Numbered from the stretch's first letter, positions 1 through 9,526 are shown. The stretch: DNA of 64,000 nucleotides from Gammaproteobacteria bacterium (GCA_009841635.1 VXLJ01000003.1:1-64000); one strand, 5' to 3'. Program-made: numbers and translations. The notes: a model not told the origin generated them from the letters alone.

Positions 1-98
1 CATACTTTGAAAACATACTATCGTATATTCTGTTCCTAATGCAGATATTGCTGCTGGTTGATTAAGTATGTATGCTATAAACTATGAAAAGTTTCATA

Positions 99-824
99 CT
101 AAATCGACTGCGCTATTGCCTCTCTTTGACAATAAAGCAGGTTGTCGATGCCTTTTTCCGCTAAAGTAATCAGTGCGGCCATTTCGTTTTTGCTGAACGA
201 GGACCTTTCACCCGTGCCTTGAATCTCAATAAATCCTTGCCGCTCTAGCATGACCACGTTCATATCCGTATCTGCCGCCGAATCTTCGACGTACTCTAGG
301 TCCAAACGCGCCTCGCCAGCTACAATACCGACCGATACTGCGGCTACATAGCCAATAAACGCAGTCGTCTTACCAATGCCTGAGAGCGCGTCTCGTACGG
401 CAATGCAGCCACCGGTGATAGCAGCCGTGCGTGTACCGCCGTCTGCTTGAATAACATCGCAATCGACCGTTATTGTGACTTCGCCAAGCGCTGCCAAATC
501 AACGCATTGTCGCAACGAACGGCCAATCAATCGCTGAATTTCCACTGTACGACCAGATTGCTTACCTCGTGCCGCTTCTCGATCAACTCGCTCGGCCGTC
601 GAACCAGGCAACATGCCGTATTCAGCAGTGATCCATCCGTTTCCCGAGCCGCGTCGAAAGCGAGGTACGCCATCTTCTAAACTAGCTGTGCATATGACCT
701 TGGTATCACCAACCGTTATTAGTACGGAACCAGCGGCGTTTTTTGTATAAGCCCGTGTGATTGATATAGGCCGTATTTCATCGTTTTTTCGGTTATTAGG
801 TCGTAAAGTGTGTTCCAATATCAT
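99..824 (-). CDS. rph: Ribonuclease PH
   Basis: Phosphate-dependent 3'-5' exoribonuclease that trims the 3' ends of tRNA precursors in the cytoplasm. The 241-residue product matches the usual family length (about 238). It carries the family blocks [14 protein letters not shown] (residues 39-52), [16 protein letters not shown] (61-76), the phosphate-binding [14 protein letters not shown] (92-105) and [14 protein letters not shown] (121-134). It is divergent from yicC across only 46 bases, so the two promoters must be packed back to back; rph beside yicC and gmk is a familiar gammaproteobacterial neighbourhood. The start lies a few residues upstream of the usual R-P-V motif and could be slightly further in. 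Confidence 0.96.
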   Translation of the reverse strand: MILEHTLRPNNRKNDEIRPISITRAYTKNAAGSVLITVGDTKVICTASLEDGVPRFRRGSGNGWITAEYGMLPGSTAERVDREAARGKQSGRTVEIQRLIGRSLRQCVDLAALGEVTITVDCDVIQADGGTRTAAITGGCIAVRDALSGIGKTTAFIGYVAAVSVGIVAGEARLDLEYVEDSAADTDMNVVMLERQGFIEIQGTGERSSFSKNEMAALITLAEKGIDNLLYCQREAIAQSI

Positions 825-870
825 CGATTAGAAAGTGTTTAAACCGATTATAGAAGGGTAAAATCAATAT

Positions 871-1755
871 ATGATCGCAAGCATGACTGCGTTTGCACGA
901 TTTGAGTCTGAAGCCTGGATTTGGGAACTCCGCAGTCTCAATCATCGCTATTTAGACCTCTCTTTCAACGTGCCCTCTTACGTGCATGTTTTAGAGCCAG
1001 AATTACGTCTCCGTGCTAAGGAGTTCTTGAATAGAGGTCGAATCGAAGCAACGATATACCACGTAGGCAGCGATTCACTGGCCGATTCGACGATCGACAT
1101 GGATGAATTGCGATCGCTGCTAGCAAATGCACAGCAGGTGCACGAGGCTGTGAACCAATTCAATGGTGGCGTACAGGCCTCCAAGTCAGCTGAGCGAGAC
1201 TTGGACGTTTTTGAAGCACTTCGCTGGCCTGGCGTTGTTAAGCAGGAACTTGCTCTATCGGACGCAGCGCGCCAAGCCATTTGCGACGCATTTTCCCAGG
1301 CGCTGGAAATGTTGGTTGCAAACCGCCAAGTCGAAGGAAAATCACTGCAAAAACGATTCGAAAACCGCATCGAGTCAATCAAAGCAACCTTAAAAGACAT
1401 CACTTCTCACTCGTTATCGCAAGCCGAGTACATCCGCGACAAATTGACCCAGCGCATCCAAAAATTTGAAAAAAACATCGATCCTTCTCGAATTGCACAG
1501 GAGGTCGTGTTGCTTGCGCAACGGGCCGATATTCATGAAGAAGTTGATCGTCTAAATGTGCATATTGAGGAATTTGAGGGTTGCATGCAACGAACTTCAC
1601 CGCAAGGCCGACGATTGGGATTCATCGTGCAAGAGATGGCGCGCGAATCCAACACGCTCGCAGCTAAACTCACGCCACCCGACGCTGTCAACCTCACTGT
1701 CGAGCTAAAAGTTCTCATCGATCAAATCCGCGAACAGGTGCAGAACATCGAGTGA
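871..1755 (+). CDS. yicC: YicC family endoribonuclease/RNase adaptor
   Basis: YicC proteins are cytoplasmic endoribonucleases or RNase adaptors linked to sRNA turnover and stationary phase. The 294-residue product (E. coli about 287) opens with the conserved M-T-A-F-A-R block and LRSLNHRYLD, and ends with the family signature EVDRLNVHIEEFE followed by GRRLGFIVQEMARESNTL. The stop overlaps the gmk start by four bases (GTGA at 1752-1755), which implies translational coupling. An A+T-rich stretch just upstream (TTATAGAAGGGTAAAAT) could hold the -10 element. A second in-frame Met four codons in is an alternative start. Confidence 0.93.
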   Translation: MIASMTAFARFESEAWIWELRSLNHRYLDLSFNVPSYVHVLEPELRLRAKEFLNRGRIEATIYHVGSDSLADSTIDMDELRSLLANAQQVHEAVNQFNGGVQASKSAERDLDVFEALRWPGVVKQELALSDAARQAICDAFSQALEMLVANRQVEGKSLQKRFENRIESIKATLKDITSHSLSQAEYIRDKLTQRIQKFEKNIDPSRIAQEVVLLAQRADIHEEVDRLNVHIEEFEGCMQRTSPQGRRLGFIVQEMARESNTLAAKLTPPDAVNLTVELKVLIDQIREQVQNIE

Positions 1756-2387
1756 GCGTCGCAGCTTCTTCGCACGCTCATTTATTCGTGCTGTCCGGTC
1801 CTTCGGGCGTCGGCAAAAGTACCTTAGCGCAAGCAGTCCTAGATCAAGATGAGCATTTGGCTCGCGCAATCACTCACACCTCGCGGGCGGCACGCGAAAG
1901 CGAACGCAATGGCGTTCATTACCACTTCGTCAGTGAATCTCAGTTTCTCGCCATGATGCGGCGGGATGAATTTCTTGAGACCGTGCATATCTTCGGGAAC
2001 TATTACGGCACAAGCCGTAAAGCAGTACTAGACAGCCTAGCTAACGGCACAGACACTCTGCTGATCATAGATTGGCAAGGCGCTCAGAGTGTGCGCCAGC
2101 AGTTCCAAGGTGTGACAAGTCTTTTCGTATTGCCACCATCTGTTGCTGCACTCAACCATCGTCTTACGGGACGCGAAACAGAAGAGCATGCTTCCTATGA
2201 ATCACGGTTGGCCTCCGCGCGAGATGAAATGTCTCACTACAACGAATATGACTATGTCTTAATAAACGATCTCTTCGACACCACGGTTGAACAAATTCAT
2301 GAAGTTGTAGAAACCACACGCGCTAATCGCAACATCCAAATTGGGCCTACCCAAGCTGCCATCGAAGCGCTGTTGGCTTCGACGTAG
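1752..2387 (+). CDS. gmk: Guanylate kinase
   Basis: Phosphorylates GMP to GDP with ATP in purine nucleotide synthesis. The 211-residue product has the P-loop G16-PSGVGK-S-T24, the GMP-binding region with THTSRAARESERNGVHYHF, and the EFLETVHIFGNYYGTS segment typical of bacterial Gmk. It starts at GTG inside the yicC stop codon. In most gammaproteobacteria rpoZ and spoT follow gmk; here a serine hydrolase follows after 74 bases, so that block has been broken up. Confidence 0.96.
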   Translation: MSVAASSHAHLFVLSGPSGVGKSTLAQAVLDQDEHLARAITHTSRAARESERNGVHYHFVSESQFLAMMRRDEFLETVHIFGNYYGTSRKAVLDSLANGTDTLLIIDWQGAQSVRQQFQGVTSLFVLPPSVAALNHRLTGRETEEHASYESRLASARDEMSHYNEYDYVLINDLFDTTVEQIHEVVETTRANRNIQIGPTQAAIEALLAST

Positions 2388-2461
2388 CACTAGACGACCC
2401 TAACTTACGTACCGCTTCTACATAATGCGGCATCTGAATCCACCCACCAAGAGACTGGCTA

Positions 2462-3706
2462 ATGTCTGAAGCACCCCTTCCTATGGGCGATCCTGTTGAG
2501 CTTGGCTTCGACCCTGAACGCTTAGCACAACTCGGACCAGCAATGCAGCACTTTGTCGATGAGCAAAAAGTGCCTAATCTCGTGACTTTGCTAGCTCGAA
2601 AAGGTCAACTGGTGCACTTCGAGGCACGAGGCGTTTTAGATCTTGAACAGGGCAATCCGGTTGGCAAAGATTCACTATTCAGGATGTTTTCCAACACGAA
2701 ACCCATCGCTGGCGTAGCAACGTTGATTTTGTTCGAACGTGGCATATTGACACCCGACGATCCCGTTGCTCGATTTCTGCCTGAATGGGGCGATCTGAGT
2801 GTTGTCAACCGCAATGAACTCATGCTCACTGAACCCGCCAAGCGACCCTTGACGATTCGACATTGCTTGACGAATACGACTGGCTTAATGAACCCAGGGG
2901 TAATGCCGGAGATGTATCGCCAACGCTTTCGTCAGGAGCTGGCGCAACTCGGTCATGAGGAGGCCGACGCCTATGCGCAGGACATCCCAAATCGAGATCG
3001 AGTTCGCGCTATGGCCGCTCTACCTCTCGGTTTCCACCCCGGCGAACGGTTCGTTTACCACGTCGGCTATCCAATCCTATCCGCGGTCTTAGAAGAGGCT
3101 TGCGGTCAAACTTTGGATGTTTTCTTTAAAGAAAACATCTTTGATCCCCTCAAAATGGACAGCACCGACTTCTACCTGAAACCTGGCACGCAAAACCGCT
3201 TTGGCACCAACTATGCACCTCGAGAACTAGACGGTGAGATCAAACTGCATGCTGTCGAAACCGCGGCAAACAGCGAGAAAAACGGGCCGCGCAAGCATTT
3301 TGGTGGGGGTGGCGATGCCGGTGGCGTGCTTTCGACAGCTGGGGACTATGCTCGATTCGGCCAAATGCTCTTGAATGGCGGCGAATTAGATGGCGCACGC
3401 ATCTTAGGCCGCAAAACCGTCGACATCATGGTCGGGAACCATACCGGCGATATGACCATTCCCATGACAGGTAGGGGGTTTCATTGGGGACTTGGCGTGG
3501 CAACCTATCATGGACATGGTGCGCCACCCCTTATTCGGTCAGTTGGAACCTATGGTTGGGGTGGTGCGGCTGGCACGACATATTTCGGCGATCCTAAGGA
3601 AGAGTTACTAGGCGTTTGTCTCACACAGGTCATGAACCATGGCATGATGCCCGGCAACAACTATCAGGAGACTTTCCAGCGATTAAGTTACCAAGCGCTG
3701 GTCTGA
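2462..3706 (+). CDS. Serine hydrolase, beta-lactamase (class C/EstB-like) family
   Basis: Active-site serine hydrolase of the beta-lactamase/transpeptidase fold, 414 residues. The S-x-x-K motif is S77-N-T-K80 in MFSNTKPIAG; a Y-H-V in ERFVYHVGYP is the likely YxN-equivalent; HWGLGVATYHG near the C-terminus supplies the third motif region. No signal peptide is visible, so the enzyme is probably cytoplasmic and more likely an esterase than an antibiotic-resistance beta-lactamase. It stands alone, 74 bases after gmk and convergent with idi. The natural substrate cannot be told from sequence. Confidence 0.85.
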   Translation: MSEAPLPMGDPVELGFDPERLAQLGPAMQHFVDEQKVPNLVTLLARKGQLVHFEARGVLDLEQGNPVGKDSLFRMFSNTKPIAGVATLILFERGILTPDDPVARFLPEWGDLSVVNRNELMLTEPAKRPLTIRHCLTNTTGLMNPGVMPEMYRQRFRQELAQLGHEEADAYAQDIPNRDRVRAMAALPLGFHPGERFVYHVGYPILSAVLEEACGQTLDVFFKENIFDPLKMDSTDFYLKPGTQNRFGTNYAPRELDGEIKLHAVETAANSEKNGPRKHFGGGGDAGGVLSTAGDYARFGQMLLNGGELDGARILGRKTVDIMVGNHTGDMTIPMTGRGFHWGLGVATYHGHGAPPLIRSVGTYGWGGAAGTTYFGDPKEELLGVCLTQVMNHGMMPGNNYQETFQRLSYQALV

Positions 3707-3759
3707 TTGTGTGGTTTGGGATGGTTGCTTTACCGGCGTAAGACCAAACGATTACGCTC

Positions 3760-4302
3760 CTAAGCGACGAGTCCTTGTTTTTTTAGCTCAGCCCACTCTA
3801 GTTTTAGCCATGGTGTTAAGAGCATATTGGCGTCGCCGATCATGCCATCAAGCGCAGCGGGTTCGATCCATTGCCACTCGCTGATTTCAAGTGGATTGAC
3901 CATTGGCTCCGTGTCCGAATGGCCAATAAATACCGAACATAGCTCGTTCTCCGCGTGGGTTAGGCGCCATGCTGCTTGGTATTCGAATTTGTAGACGAAT
4001 TCGAGCTCCGTAGCTAAACCGAGCTCTTCTCGAACGCGACGTTTTGCAGCTTCTACCGGCTGTTCGCCAAAAAATGGATGCGTACAGCAACTATTCGACC
4101 AATAGCCACCCCAAAGGGCTTTATCGTCGTGTCGTCGGGTCAATAACAAACGCTTTTGTGCATCGAACAGAAACACTGAAATCGCTCGATGGAGCACGCC
4201 GTTGCCTTCGTGACATGCAATTTTTTCACGCAAACCAATCGCTTGATCGTTGGAATCCACCAACACTAGCAAGTCCTCGTCGCGCGAAACGACTTGAGCC
4301 AA
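3760..4302 (-). CDS. idi: Isopentenyl-diphosphate delta-isomerase, type 1
   Basis: Nudix-fold metalloenzyme that interconverts IPP and DMAPP in isoprenoid synthesis. The 180-residue product has the catalytic Cys in NSCCTHP (C73), the Nudix-like helix EAAKRRVREELGL (85-96) and the catalytic Glu pair in AENELC (E118/E120). The start is TTG at 4302, chosen because a good Shine-Dalgarno sequence (AAGGGGA) lies 8 bases upstream and the N-terminal length fits the family. Type 1 Idi is dispensable with the MEP pathway and often marks carotenoid or quinone demand; no carotenoid genes are in this window. Confidence 0.92.
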   Translation of the reverse strand: MAQVVSRDEDLLVLVDSNDQAIGLREKIACHEGNGVLHRAISVFLFDAQKRLLLTRRHDDKALWGGYWSNSCCTHPFFGEQPVEAAKRRVREELGLATELEFVYKFEYQAAWRLTHAENELCSVFIGHSDTEPMVNPLEISEWQWIEPAALDGMIGDANMLLTPWLKLEWAELKKQGLVA

Positions 4303-4724
4303 ATCAATATCCCCTTCTTGCTTTGCAACTATACCAAGTGCTCACCCAATTCAAGTAATCGTTCGCTCCGACTCTACCGAATTTTGGAACGCTTGTTTCT
4401 CTCGATGAACTGCGTTCCTGCTCAGCGAAGCGACCATGCATAGGCATCGAGAACACTGAAATTAGCGCTATTGAGTATGAAAGTGATCCGTTAGCCACCG
4501 CCCGGCAACTTTGTGCGAAGGGATTTCCTATTCGGTGCTGTGTTACTTGCTATTTCTACCTGAATACATGAACTTTCAGACCCACTCGACACAGAACGTG
4601 CTGCGATCAGCTGCACTACCCGTTGCAAAACATCACATGTTAGTAATCATCGAACGACTAAGTTAAATAACGACTAGCTCTACGGTGTTTTTGTCTCGGA
4701 CAAATCGTACAGAAGGCCGACGAA
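4303..4724. other. Intergenic region between idi and amt
   Basis: This 422-base divergent spacer should hold the promoters of idi (leftward) and amt (rightward). I see no convincing gene, no repeat and no sigma-54 GG-N10-GC element here. A half-site TGCACTA at about 4611 resembles an NtrC half-site, but its partner GTTGCA is at the wrong spacing, so I do not call an operator. Confidence 0.4.
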
Positions 4725-6077
4725 ATGAAAGTGCAGAAGATCTTGCTAGGTATGGTGATCGCAGGTGCGAGCCTAAGCGTATTCGGCGCAGTTGAAGGTG
4801 AAGTTGCATTCACGCTCAATACTTTCGCATTTTTGATATTTGGCGCGCTCGTTATGTGGATGTGCGCTGGTTTCACTATGTTGGAAGCCGGTTCGGTTAG
4901 AACCAAAAACGCATCTGTCATTTGCATGAAGAACATTGGTCTGTACTCCATTGCAGGTTTGATGTACTACATCATCGGGTACAACGTCATGTACGGCGAT
5001 GGCACCCCATTCTTCGGCGCTTTTGAAATTGGCTTTCAGTCGTCAGAAGCGGAAGGAGCTCTATTCCATGGCGACGCAGATGCGTCTATCGATACCGTAT
5101 TGGACGATAGCAGCTACTCAGCCATGTCTGGCTGGTTCTTTCAAATGGTGTTTGTCGCCACGACGGCTTCGATTATTTCGGGTGCTTTAGCCGAACGTGT
5201 CCGCTTGATTTCCTTCTTTATGTTCGTCATCGTTTTAACAGGTCTGCTTTATCCTATCGTCGGCAAATGGACTTGGGGCGGCGGCTGGCTTATCGACATG
5301 GGTTTCGTCGATTTCGCTGGTTCAACCATCGTGCATTCAACAGGCGGTTGGGCCGCTCTAGCTGGCGTCATCATCGTCGGCGCGAGATCCGGCAAGTTCC
5401 TCGAGGATGGTTCAGTACGCGCAACGCCGCCTTCTAATGTGCCGATCGTCACGCTTGGGGTGTTCATCCTTTGGCTCGGCTGGTTCGGCTTCAACGGCGG
5501 TTCGCAGCTTGCTTTGGGATCTGGCCTGGACGCCATTTCCATGGGTGTCATCCTGGTGAATACGAACCTGGCCGCAGCGTCGGGGTGCTTGATCGCGATG
5601 GCTCTCTCAAGACCCGTATTGGGCCGTCTGGATCTGTTTGCCACACTCAATGGCGCGATAGCTGGATTGGTTGCAATTACCGCAGCGCCAAATTTCGTGG
5701 ATCACATATGGGCGATACCCGTTGGCGCAGTAGGTGGCGCGATATGCGTACTCGGCATGAAAGCGCTGGATCTGCTCAAACTAGACGATGTGGTTGGCGC
5801 CATACCCGCTCATTTATTCGCAGGCATTTGGGGCACGCTCGCCGCTTCATTCACTGTCGGAGCGAGTTTTGTTGCTCAGCTGACCGGCATCGTCGCAATT
5901 GGGGTCATGGTGTTCGTCGTCGGCTTTGGTGTCTGGATGATCATCAATTTGATATTTGGCGTGCGCGTTTCTGAACGAACTGAACAACTCGGCCAGGACG
6001 TCGCAGAACTTGGCATTGAGGCCTATCCTGAATTCGTCGTCGTGCCGGATGAACAGATCATCGGACCCGACAAGTAA
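4725..6077 (+). CDS. Ammonium transporter (Amt family), stand-alone copy
   Basis: Polytopic inner-membrane Amt/Mep/Rh channel for ammonium uptake, 450 residues. It has an N-terminal signal-peptide-like segment (about residues 1-21, ending VFGA), the Amt signature FTMLEAGSVRTKNAS, and the twin pore histidines in STIVHSTGGWAALAG and GAIPAHLFAGIWGTLAA. It is 40 residues longer than the second Amt at 26651 because of the signal segment and a longer first periplasmic loop. Unlike that copy it has no PII gene beside it, so it is either controlled by PII in trans or not gated by PII. It stands alone between long spacers. Confidence 0.92.
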   Translation: MKVQKILLGMVIAGASLSVFGAVEGEVAFTLNTFAFLIFGALVMWMCAGFTMLEAGSVRTKNASVICMKNIGLYSIAGLMYYIIGYNVMYGDGTPFFGAFEIGFQSSEAEGALFHGDADASIDTVLDDSSYSAMSGWFFQMVFVATTASIISGALAERVRLISFFMFVIVLTGLLYPIVGKWTWGGGWLIDMGFVDFAGSTIVHSTGGWAALAGVIIVGARSGKFLEDGSVRATPPSNVPIVTLGVFILWLGWFGFNGGSQLALGSGLDAISMGVILVNTNLAAASGCLIAMALSRPVLGRLDLFATLNGAIAGLVAITAAPNFVDHIWAIPVGAVGGAICVLGMKALDLLKLDDVVGAIPAHLFAGIWGTLAASFTVGASFVAQLTGIVAIGVMVFVVGFGVWMIINLIFGVRVSERTEQLGQDVAELGIEAYPEFVVVPDEQIIGPDK

Positions 6078-6372
6078 TGCGTCGGTTGGACTTCTCGTGT
6101 TGCGTAGCTGAGGTGATTTAATAAAGCGGCGATAACTTACAACCTCGCTAAGGCACAAGCAGACTATAGCACTAGCGCATACAGGCTGAAGGTTTCTGGC
6201 GACGCATTACATGTAAGGCATTTGCGCCGAGCCTGCGCTGATTTCATAGGTCATTGCCGCACCTAGGTTTCTCACAAACCGCAGCTGAGCCACACAAGCA
6301 GCTATTTACGTGGTAGCTCGCCCCTCAAAACTTTTAGCGATGTACTTCCAATAATTCGCCACTCCTTGCTGT

Positions 6373-7248
6373 TTGCATGAACCATTGCAACGTACACCGA
6401 CTCAGCATCACATTGAATTAGTAAACGCTGATCTCTGCTATTTTGAATGGGAAGGTGATCAGGAAAAAACCGTCTTGTTGCTTCACGCAACCGGCTTCCA
6501 TGCACGTTGCTGGGACAAAACCGTCGACAAACTGCCACCAAATACCCGAGTGATTGCACTCGATATGCGTGGCCATGGTCGGTCCAGCAAAGCAGGTCCC
6601 TTTGAATGGGCGGATTTTGGTGAAGACACGGTTGCGTTTATTGATGCTATAAATCTGCGAAATATCGTCGTGGCAGGACATTCAATGGGTGGCCATTGTG
6701 CTGTTTATGCCGCTGCGAATCGACCGAGTCATTTCCGTGCGCTGGTGTTGGTAGATCCAGTCATTCTTGCACCCGACCAGTACGTGTCACAAGAGCACGG
6801 ATTAGATGTGAATGAGCATCCCGTGGCACGACGACGGAATAAATGGCAAACACCGTCGGAAATGTTTGCTCGTTTTAAAGACCGGCACCCTTTCTCTTTG
6901 TGGCGCGAAGACGTTCTGCACGATTATTGCGACTATGGCGTTTTACCTGACGATGACGGTTTCAAACTGGCGTGCCCCCCGGAAATAGAAGCCCAAATTT
7001 ATCTGGGGACTAGCCAGCGAGATATTTATCACTTACTGAATAAGGTCATTCATCCTACGGTCGTCATGCGTGCGAAGCCACGCGAAGGTGTTCGCCAAAC
7101 TATGGATTTTGCGGCCTCGCCGACCTGGCCGGGACTCGCCTCAGCCTTGCCTTCAGCACGTGACTGCTATCTACCCGAGTTATCTCATTTCATACCGATG
7201 CAACGGCCAGATCTGGTTGCTGCAGAGATCCTAGCGGCAAGGCTCTAA
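6373..7248 (+). CDS. Alpha/beta-fold hydrolase
   Basis: Cytoplasmic alpha/beta hydrolase, 291 residues. The oxyanion-hole segment is LLLHATGFHARCW, the nucleophile elbow is GHSMGGHC, and the catalytic His is in ELSHFIPMQRPD near the C-terminus; the acid is probably in LVLVDPVI or further on. The start is a TTG at 6373, the first possible start after an in-frame stop at 6352; the nearby ATG at 6377 is out of frame. The end overlaps the convergent MFS gene by four bases. Substrate unknown; this family covers esterases, epoxide hydrolases and C-C hydrolases. Confidence 0.82.
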   Translation: MHEPLQRTPTQHHIELVNADLCYFEWEGDQEKTVLLLHATGFHARCWDKTVDKLPPNTRVIALDMRGHGRSSKAGPFEWADFGEDTVAFIDAINLRNIVVAGHSMGGHCAVYAAANRPSHFRALVLVDPVILAPDQYVSQEHGLDVNEHPVARRRNKWQTPSEMFARFKDRHPFSLWREDVLHDYCDYGVLPDDDGFKLACPPEIEAQIYLGTSQRDIYHLLNKVIHPTVVMRAKPREGVRQTMDFAASPTWPGLASALPSARDCYLPELSHFIPMQRPDLVAAEILAARL

Positions 7249-8459
7249 AAGGCTGACGGCGACCGAAATTCCCAATAGCCTGAACGATAACGACCGTAAA
7301 GAAATAAGCCGATTGAAATGAGTATGCCTGGCAACAATGCGTTCAACGCGCCTAACCATTCCACCAAATAACCTAACACCCAAGCAGCCAGAATACCGCT
7401 TAAGGTAAACGCAAACAAATAGAACCCCAGAATTTTTGACCTATGTTCTGGCGGAGCTAACTCCTGTATGGTGCTACGAATCAAGGTTGAATTCACGCCC
7501 ATGTTGATTCCCCACATCATCACGAACACCATGAATAACCATGGATTTGGCTGCACCCAGATGCCAGTAATGACAATGATTCGAAATAACTGAAGCGATA
7601 TGAAGATCTTGCCCGGATTGCGCAACGGCATGAGCCAAAACAACGCAATGGTTGAACCGGTGCTACCTATCGTGAACGCAATGAACATCGCAGTGAACAA
7701 CGATGCGTCATCAATCGGCAGCGTGCCGCCCGCATAGTGCGACATAAGGACGTACGGCATAACGACCATATAGCCACCGGCATTAAAAATCGCCGAGACA
7801 AAATTCATACCGAGCAAATTGCGGATGAGCGGTATTTGAAACATGGCTCGGAAGCCGTCTATCACCCGCACGCGCTCTTCCTGTGCCGGGGGAAGCTTGG
7901 GGAGTCCCAAAACAGCAAGCGCAGAGCTCAAGTAAAACGCGCTCAAGACTAGCAATATCGGCACTAGGCCAAATTCTTCAAGCTGCGTGCCAAACCCCAT
8001 CGCGCCTATGCCTACAAGCGATGGCACGATAGTTACCAGAGCAATGGAGCGTTGCACGTCCAAACGTGAAACGCGGTTGATCATGCCTTGCCGTGCAGGA
8101 TCAGCTAACGACGACAACACTGTGGTTGCCGCGCCGAATGCGATCACCATCCAGATGTTTAGATCCGCTAAACCTAGCGCGAGTAGAACCGGGGCAAGTG
8201 CCGTAAGAGCAGTCAGCACGAACAGCATGCGCTTCGCATCAAAACGATCGCCCGCAAACCCGCCGATGAGCAGAATCACAAGCGGCGCTGCATTAATCAG
8301 TGCGCGACTGTTCCCATAAACACTAGGTGTCTCGCCCAACTCGCCAACCAGTATCCAAGTGATTAACAGGCCTTGCAAACTCAACGCCGCCATAGACAAA
8401 CTGCTACTGGTCAAGTACCAGAAAAACGCCGCTCGAGGCGGCGTCGAAGGTGAATTCAT
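7245..8459 (-). CDS. MFS transporter, EntS/MFS_3-like
   Basis: Inner-membrane major facilitator of 404 residues with about 12 hydrophobic segments. The first cytoplasmic loop has GGFAGDRFDAKRM, which corresponds to the MFS loop 2-3 motif, and the middle loop contains LPPAQEERVRVIDGFRAMFQIPLIRNLLGMNF, as in the EntS-like exporter group. The substrate is not predictable. It is separated by 53 bases from the luciferase-like gene upstream on the same strand and may share its transcript. Confidence 0.8.
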   Translation of the reverse strand: MNSPSTPPRAAFFWYLTSSSLSMAALSLQGLLITWILVGELGETPSVYGNSRALINAAPLVILLIGGFAGDRFDAKRMLFVLTALTALAPVLLALGLADLNIWMVIAFGAATTVLSSLADPARQGMINRVSRLDVQRSIALVTIVPSLVGIGAMGFGTQLEEFGLVPILLVLSAFYLSSALAVLGLPKLPPAQEERVRVIDGFRAMFQIPLIRNLLGMNFVSAIFNAGGYMVVMPYVLMSHYAGGTLPIDDASLFTAMFIAFTIGSTGSTIALFWLMPLRNPGKIFISLQLFRIIVITGIWVQPNPWLFMVFVMMWGINMGVNSTLIRSTIQELAPPEHRSKILGFYLFAFTLSGILAAWVLGYLVEWLGALNALLPGILISIGLFLYGRYRSGYWEFRSPSAF

Positions 8460-8512
8460 CGCGAGAATGGCAAATTCCTAATTCGCGCGTACAGTATCTT
8501 CAAGTCATCTAA

Positions 8513-9373
8513 CTAATTGACAGCATCAAAATAGGTTTGCGCTGATCGCAAATGATCTTCAACGCTGGTATGGCCTGCATTGTGCGTCGCTATCGCGATA
8601 TGAGTGCAGCCCAACCCACGCCACCGCTGAAAGTGCGAACGCCAACGCTCCGGATCACCACCACGAATTTGCGCCTGTGCCTGAATACCGAAGGACTCCC
8701 ACGATAAGCCAGCTGCAGCACGTTCTTGCTTAAGCACTTCGATCATGGCGGCGGATGCATCGTTCGGTGTGCCTAGAGGAATCCAACCATCCCCAAGTCG
8801 GGCACACCGTTTCAGCAGCGCCGGTACCCCACCGCCAAACCAAATAGGAATAGTCTGTGAAGGACGCGGGAAAATGCTAGCTTGTGTCACAGTGTGATAA
8901 CGACCTTCATAAGAAAATGCGTCGTTCGCCCATAGTTGTCGCATTAAATCAACTTGCTCTGCTTGGCGACTGCCGCGAGCGCTAAACGGCACGTCCAACG
9001 CTTCATATTCGACTTCATTCCAGCCTGTGCCAATACCCAATCGAAAGCGGTTGTTTGACAGCAATGCAAGTTCGGCAGCTTGTTTCGCTACTAGGGCAGT
9101 TTGTCGTTGGGGCAGAATCAGAACCGCAGTCGTAAACTCGATTTTTTCAGTAACTGCCGCCATAAACGAAAACACAGTAAATGGCTCATGAAAGGCGACA
9201 TCTTTGTCGTAGGGTCCGCGCCATCCGCCAGGCCGGTTTGGGTCAGCTCCTAACACATGGTCATAAATCAACATGTGGTCCGCACCCATGGCTTCAGCAC
9301 CTTCCGCATACGCTTTGATGGCACCAGGATCGGTGCCTATTTCATTGTGCGGAAAAACAACCCCAACCTTCAT
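8513..9373 (-). CDS. LLM-class (luciferase-like) flavin/F420-type oxidoreductase
   Basis: TIM-barrel oxidoreductase of the bacterial luciferase-like superfamily, 286 residues. The N-terminus MKVGVVFPHNEIGTDPGAIK and the blocks YDHVLGADP, AVLILPQRQTALVAKQAAELA and FRLGIGTGWNEVEYEAL match the group annotated as F420-dependent (TIGR03619-like). The start at 9373 is decided by GGGAGGAAG ending 4 bases upstream; a TTG 15 bases further out is less likely. Whether it uses F420 or FMN is open: F420 is uncommon in gammaproteobacteria and no F420 synthesis gene is in the window. Confidence 0.82.
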   Translation of the reverse strand: MKVGVVFPHNEIGTDPGAIKAYAEGAEAMGADHMLIYDHVLGADPNRPGGWRGPYDKDVAFHEPFTVFSFMAAVTEKIEFTTAVLILPQRQTALVAKQAAELALLSNNRFRLGIGTGWNEVEYEALDVPFSARGSRQAEQVDLMRQLWANDAFSYEGRYHTVTQASIFPRPSQTIPIWFGGGVPALLKRCARLGDGWIPLGTPNDASAAMIEVLKQERAAAGLSWESFGIQAQAQIRGGDPERWRSHFQRWRGLGCTHIAIATHNAGHTSVEDHLRSAQTYFDAVN

Positions 9374-9458
9374 AGAACTTCCTCCCAATTGAGCGCGAAC
9401 AAGCGATTTGGCACGCTTTAAGGCGTGAAATCTGGCTAGTGAAGAAGACGCAGATTTT

Positions 9459-9464
9459 TATAAT
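9459..9464 (+). promoter_or_regulatory. Perfect -10 element for ileS
   Basis: TATAAT at 9459-9464 lies 62 bases before the ileS start. No good -35 hexamer is seen 17 bases upstream (the sequence there is CTAGTG). Transcription would begin near 9471. Confidence 0.55.
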
Positions 9465-9473
9465 CTTGCCGTC

Positions 9474-9497
9474 AAATCCGCCTTTTTAGGCGGATTT
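9474..9497 (+). promoter_or_regulatory. 5'-terminal leader hairpin of ileS mRNA
   Basis: A perfect 9-bp inverted repeat, AAATCCGCC (9474-9482) and GGCGGATTT (9489-9497), closes a six-base loop TTTTTA. It sits about three bases after the predicted transcription start and 29 bases before the ileS start codon. It resembles an intrinsic terminator but is followed by only TCC after the stem's own T-run. It could attenuate ileS or stabilise the 5' end. No T-box features are present. Confidence 0.5.
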
Positions 9498-9526
9498 TCC
9501 TATATCGACGCCAAACTTTTGCCGTA

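Noticed and set aside
2462-3706. Beta-lactamase-fold protein as an antibiotic-resistance gene
   Set aside because: No signal peptide and no class C-specific features beyond SxxK; more likely a cytoplasmic esterase.
4498-4724. Sigma-54 promoter or NtrC site before the first amt gene
   Set aside because: Candidate GG and GC pairs are 13 bases apart instead of 10, and the NtrC-like half-sites have wrong spacing.
9465-9526. T-box or leader-peptide attenuator before ileS
   Set aside because: The leader is under 60 bases, has no T-box sequence and no Ile-rich reading frame.
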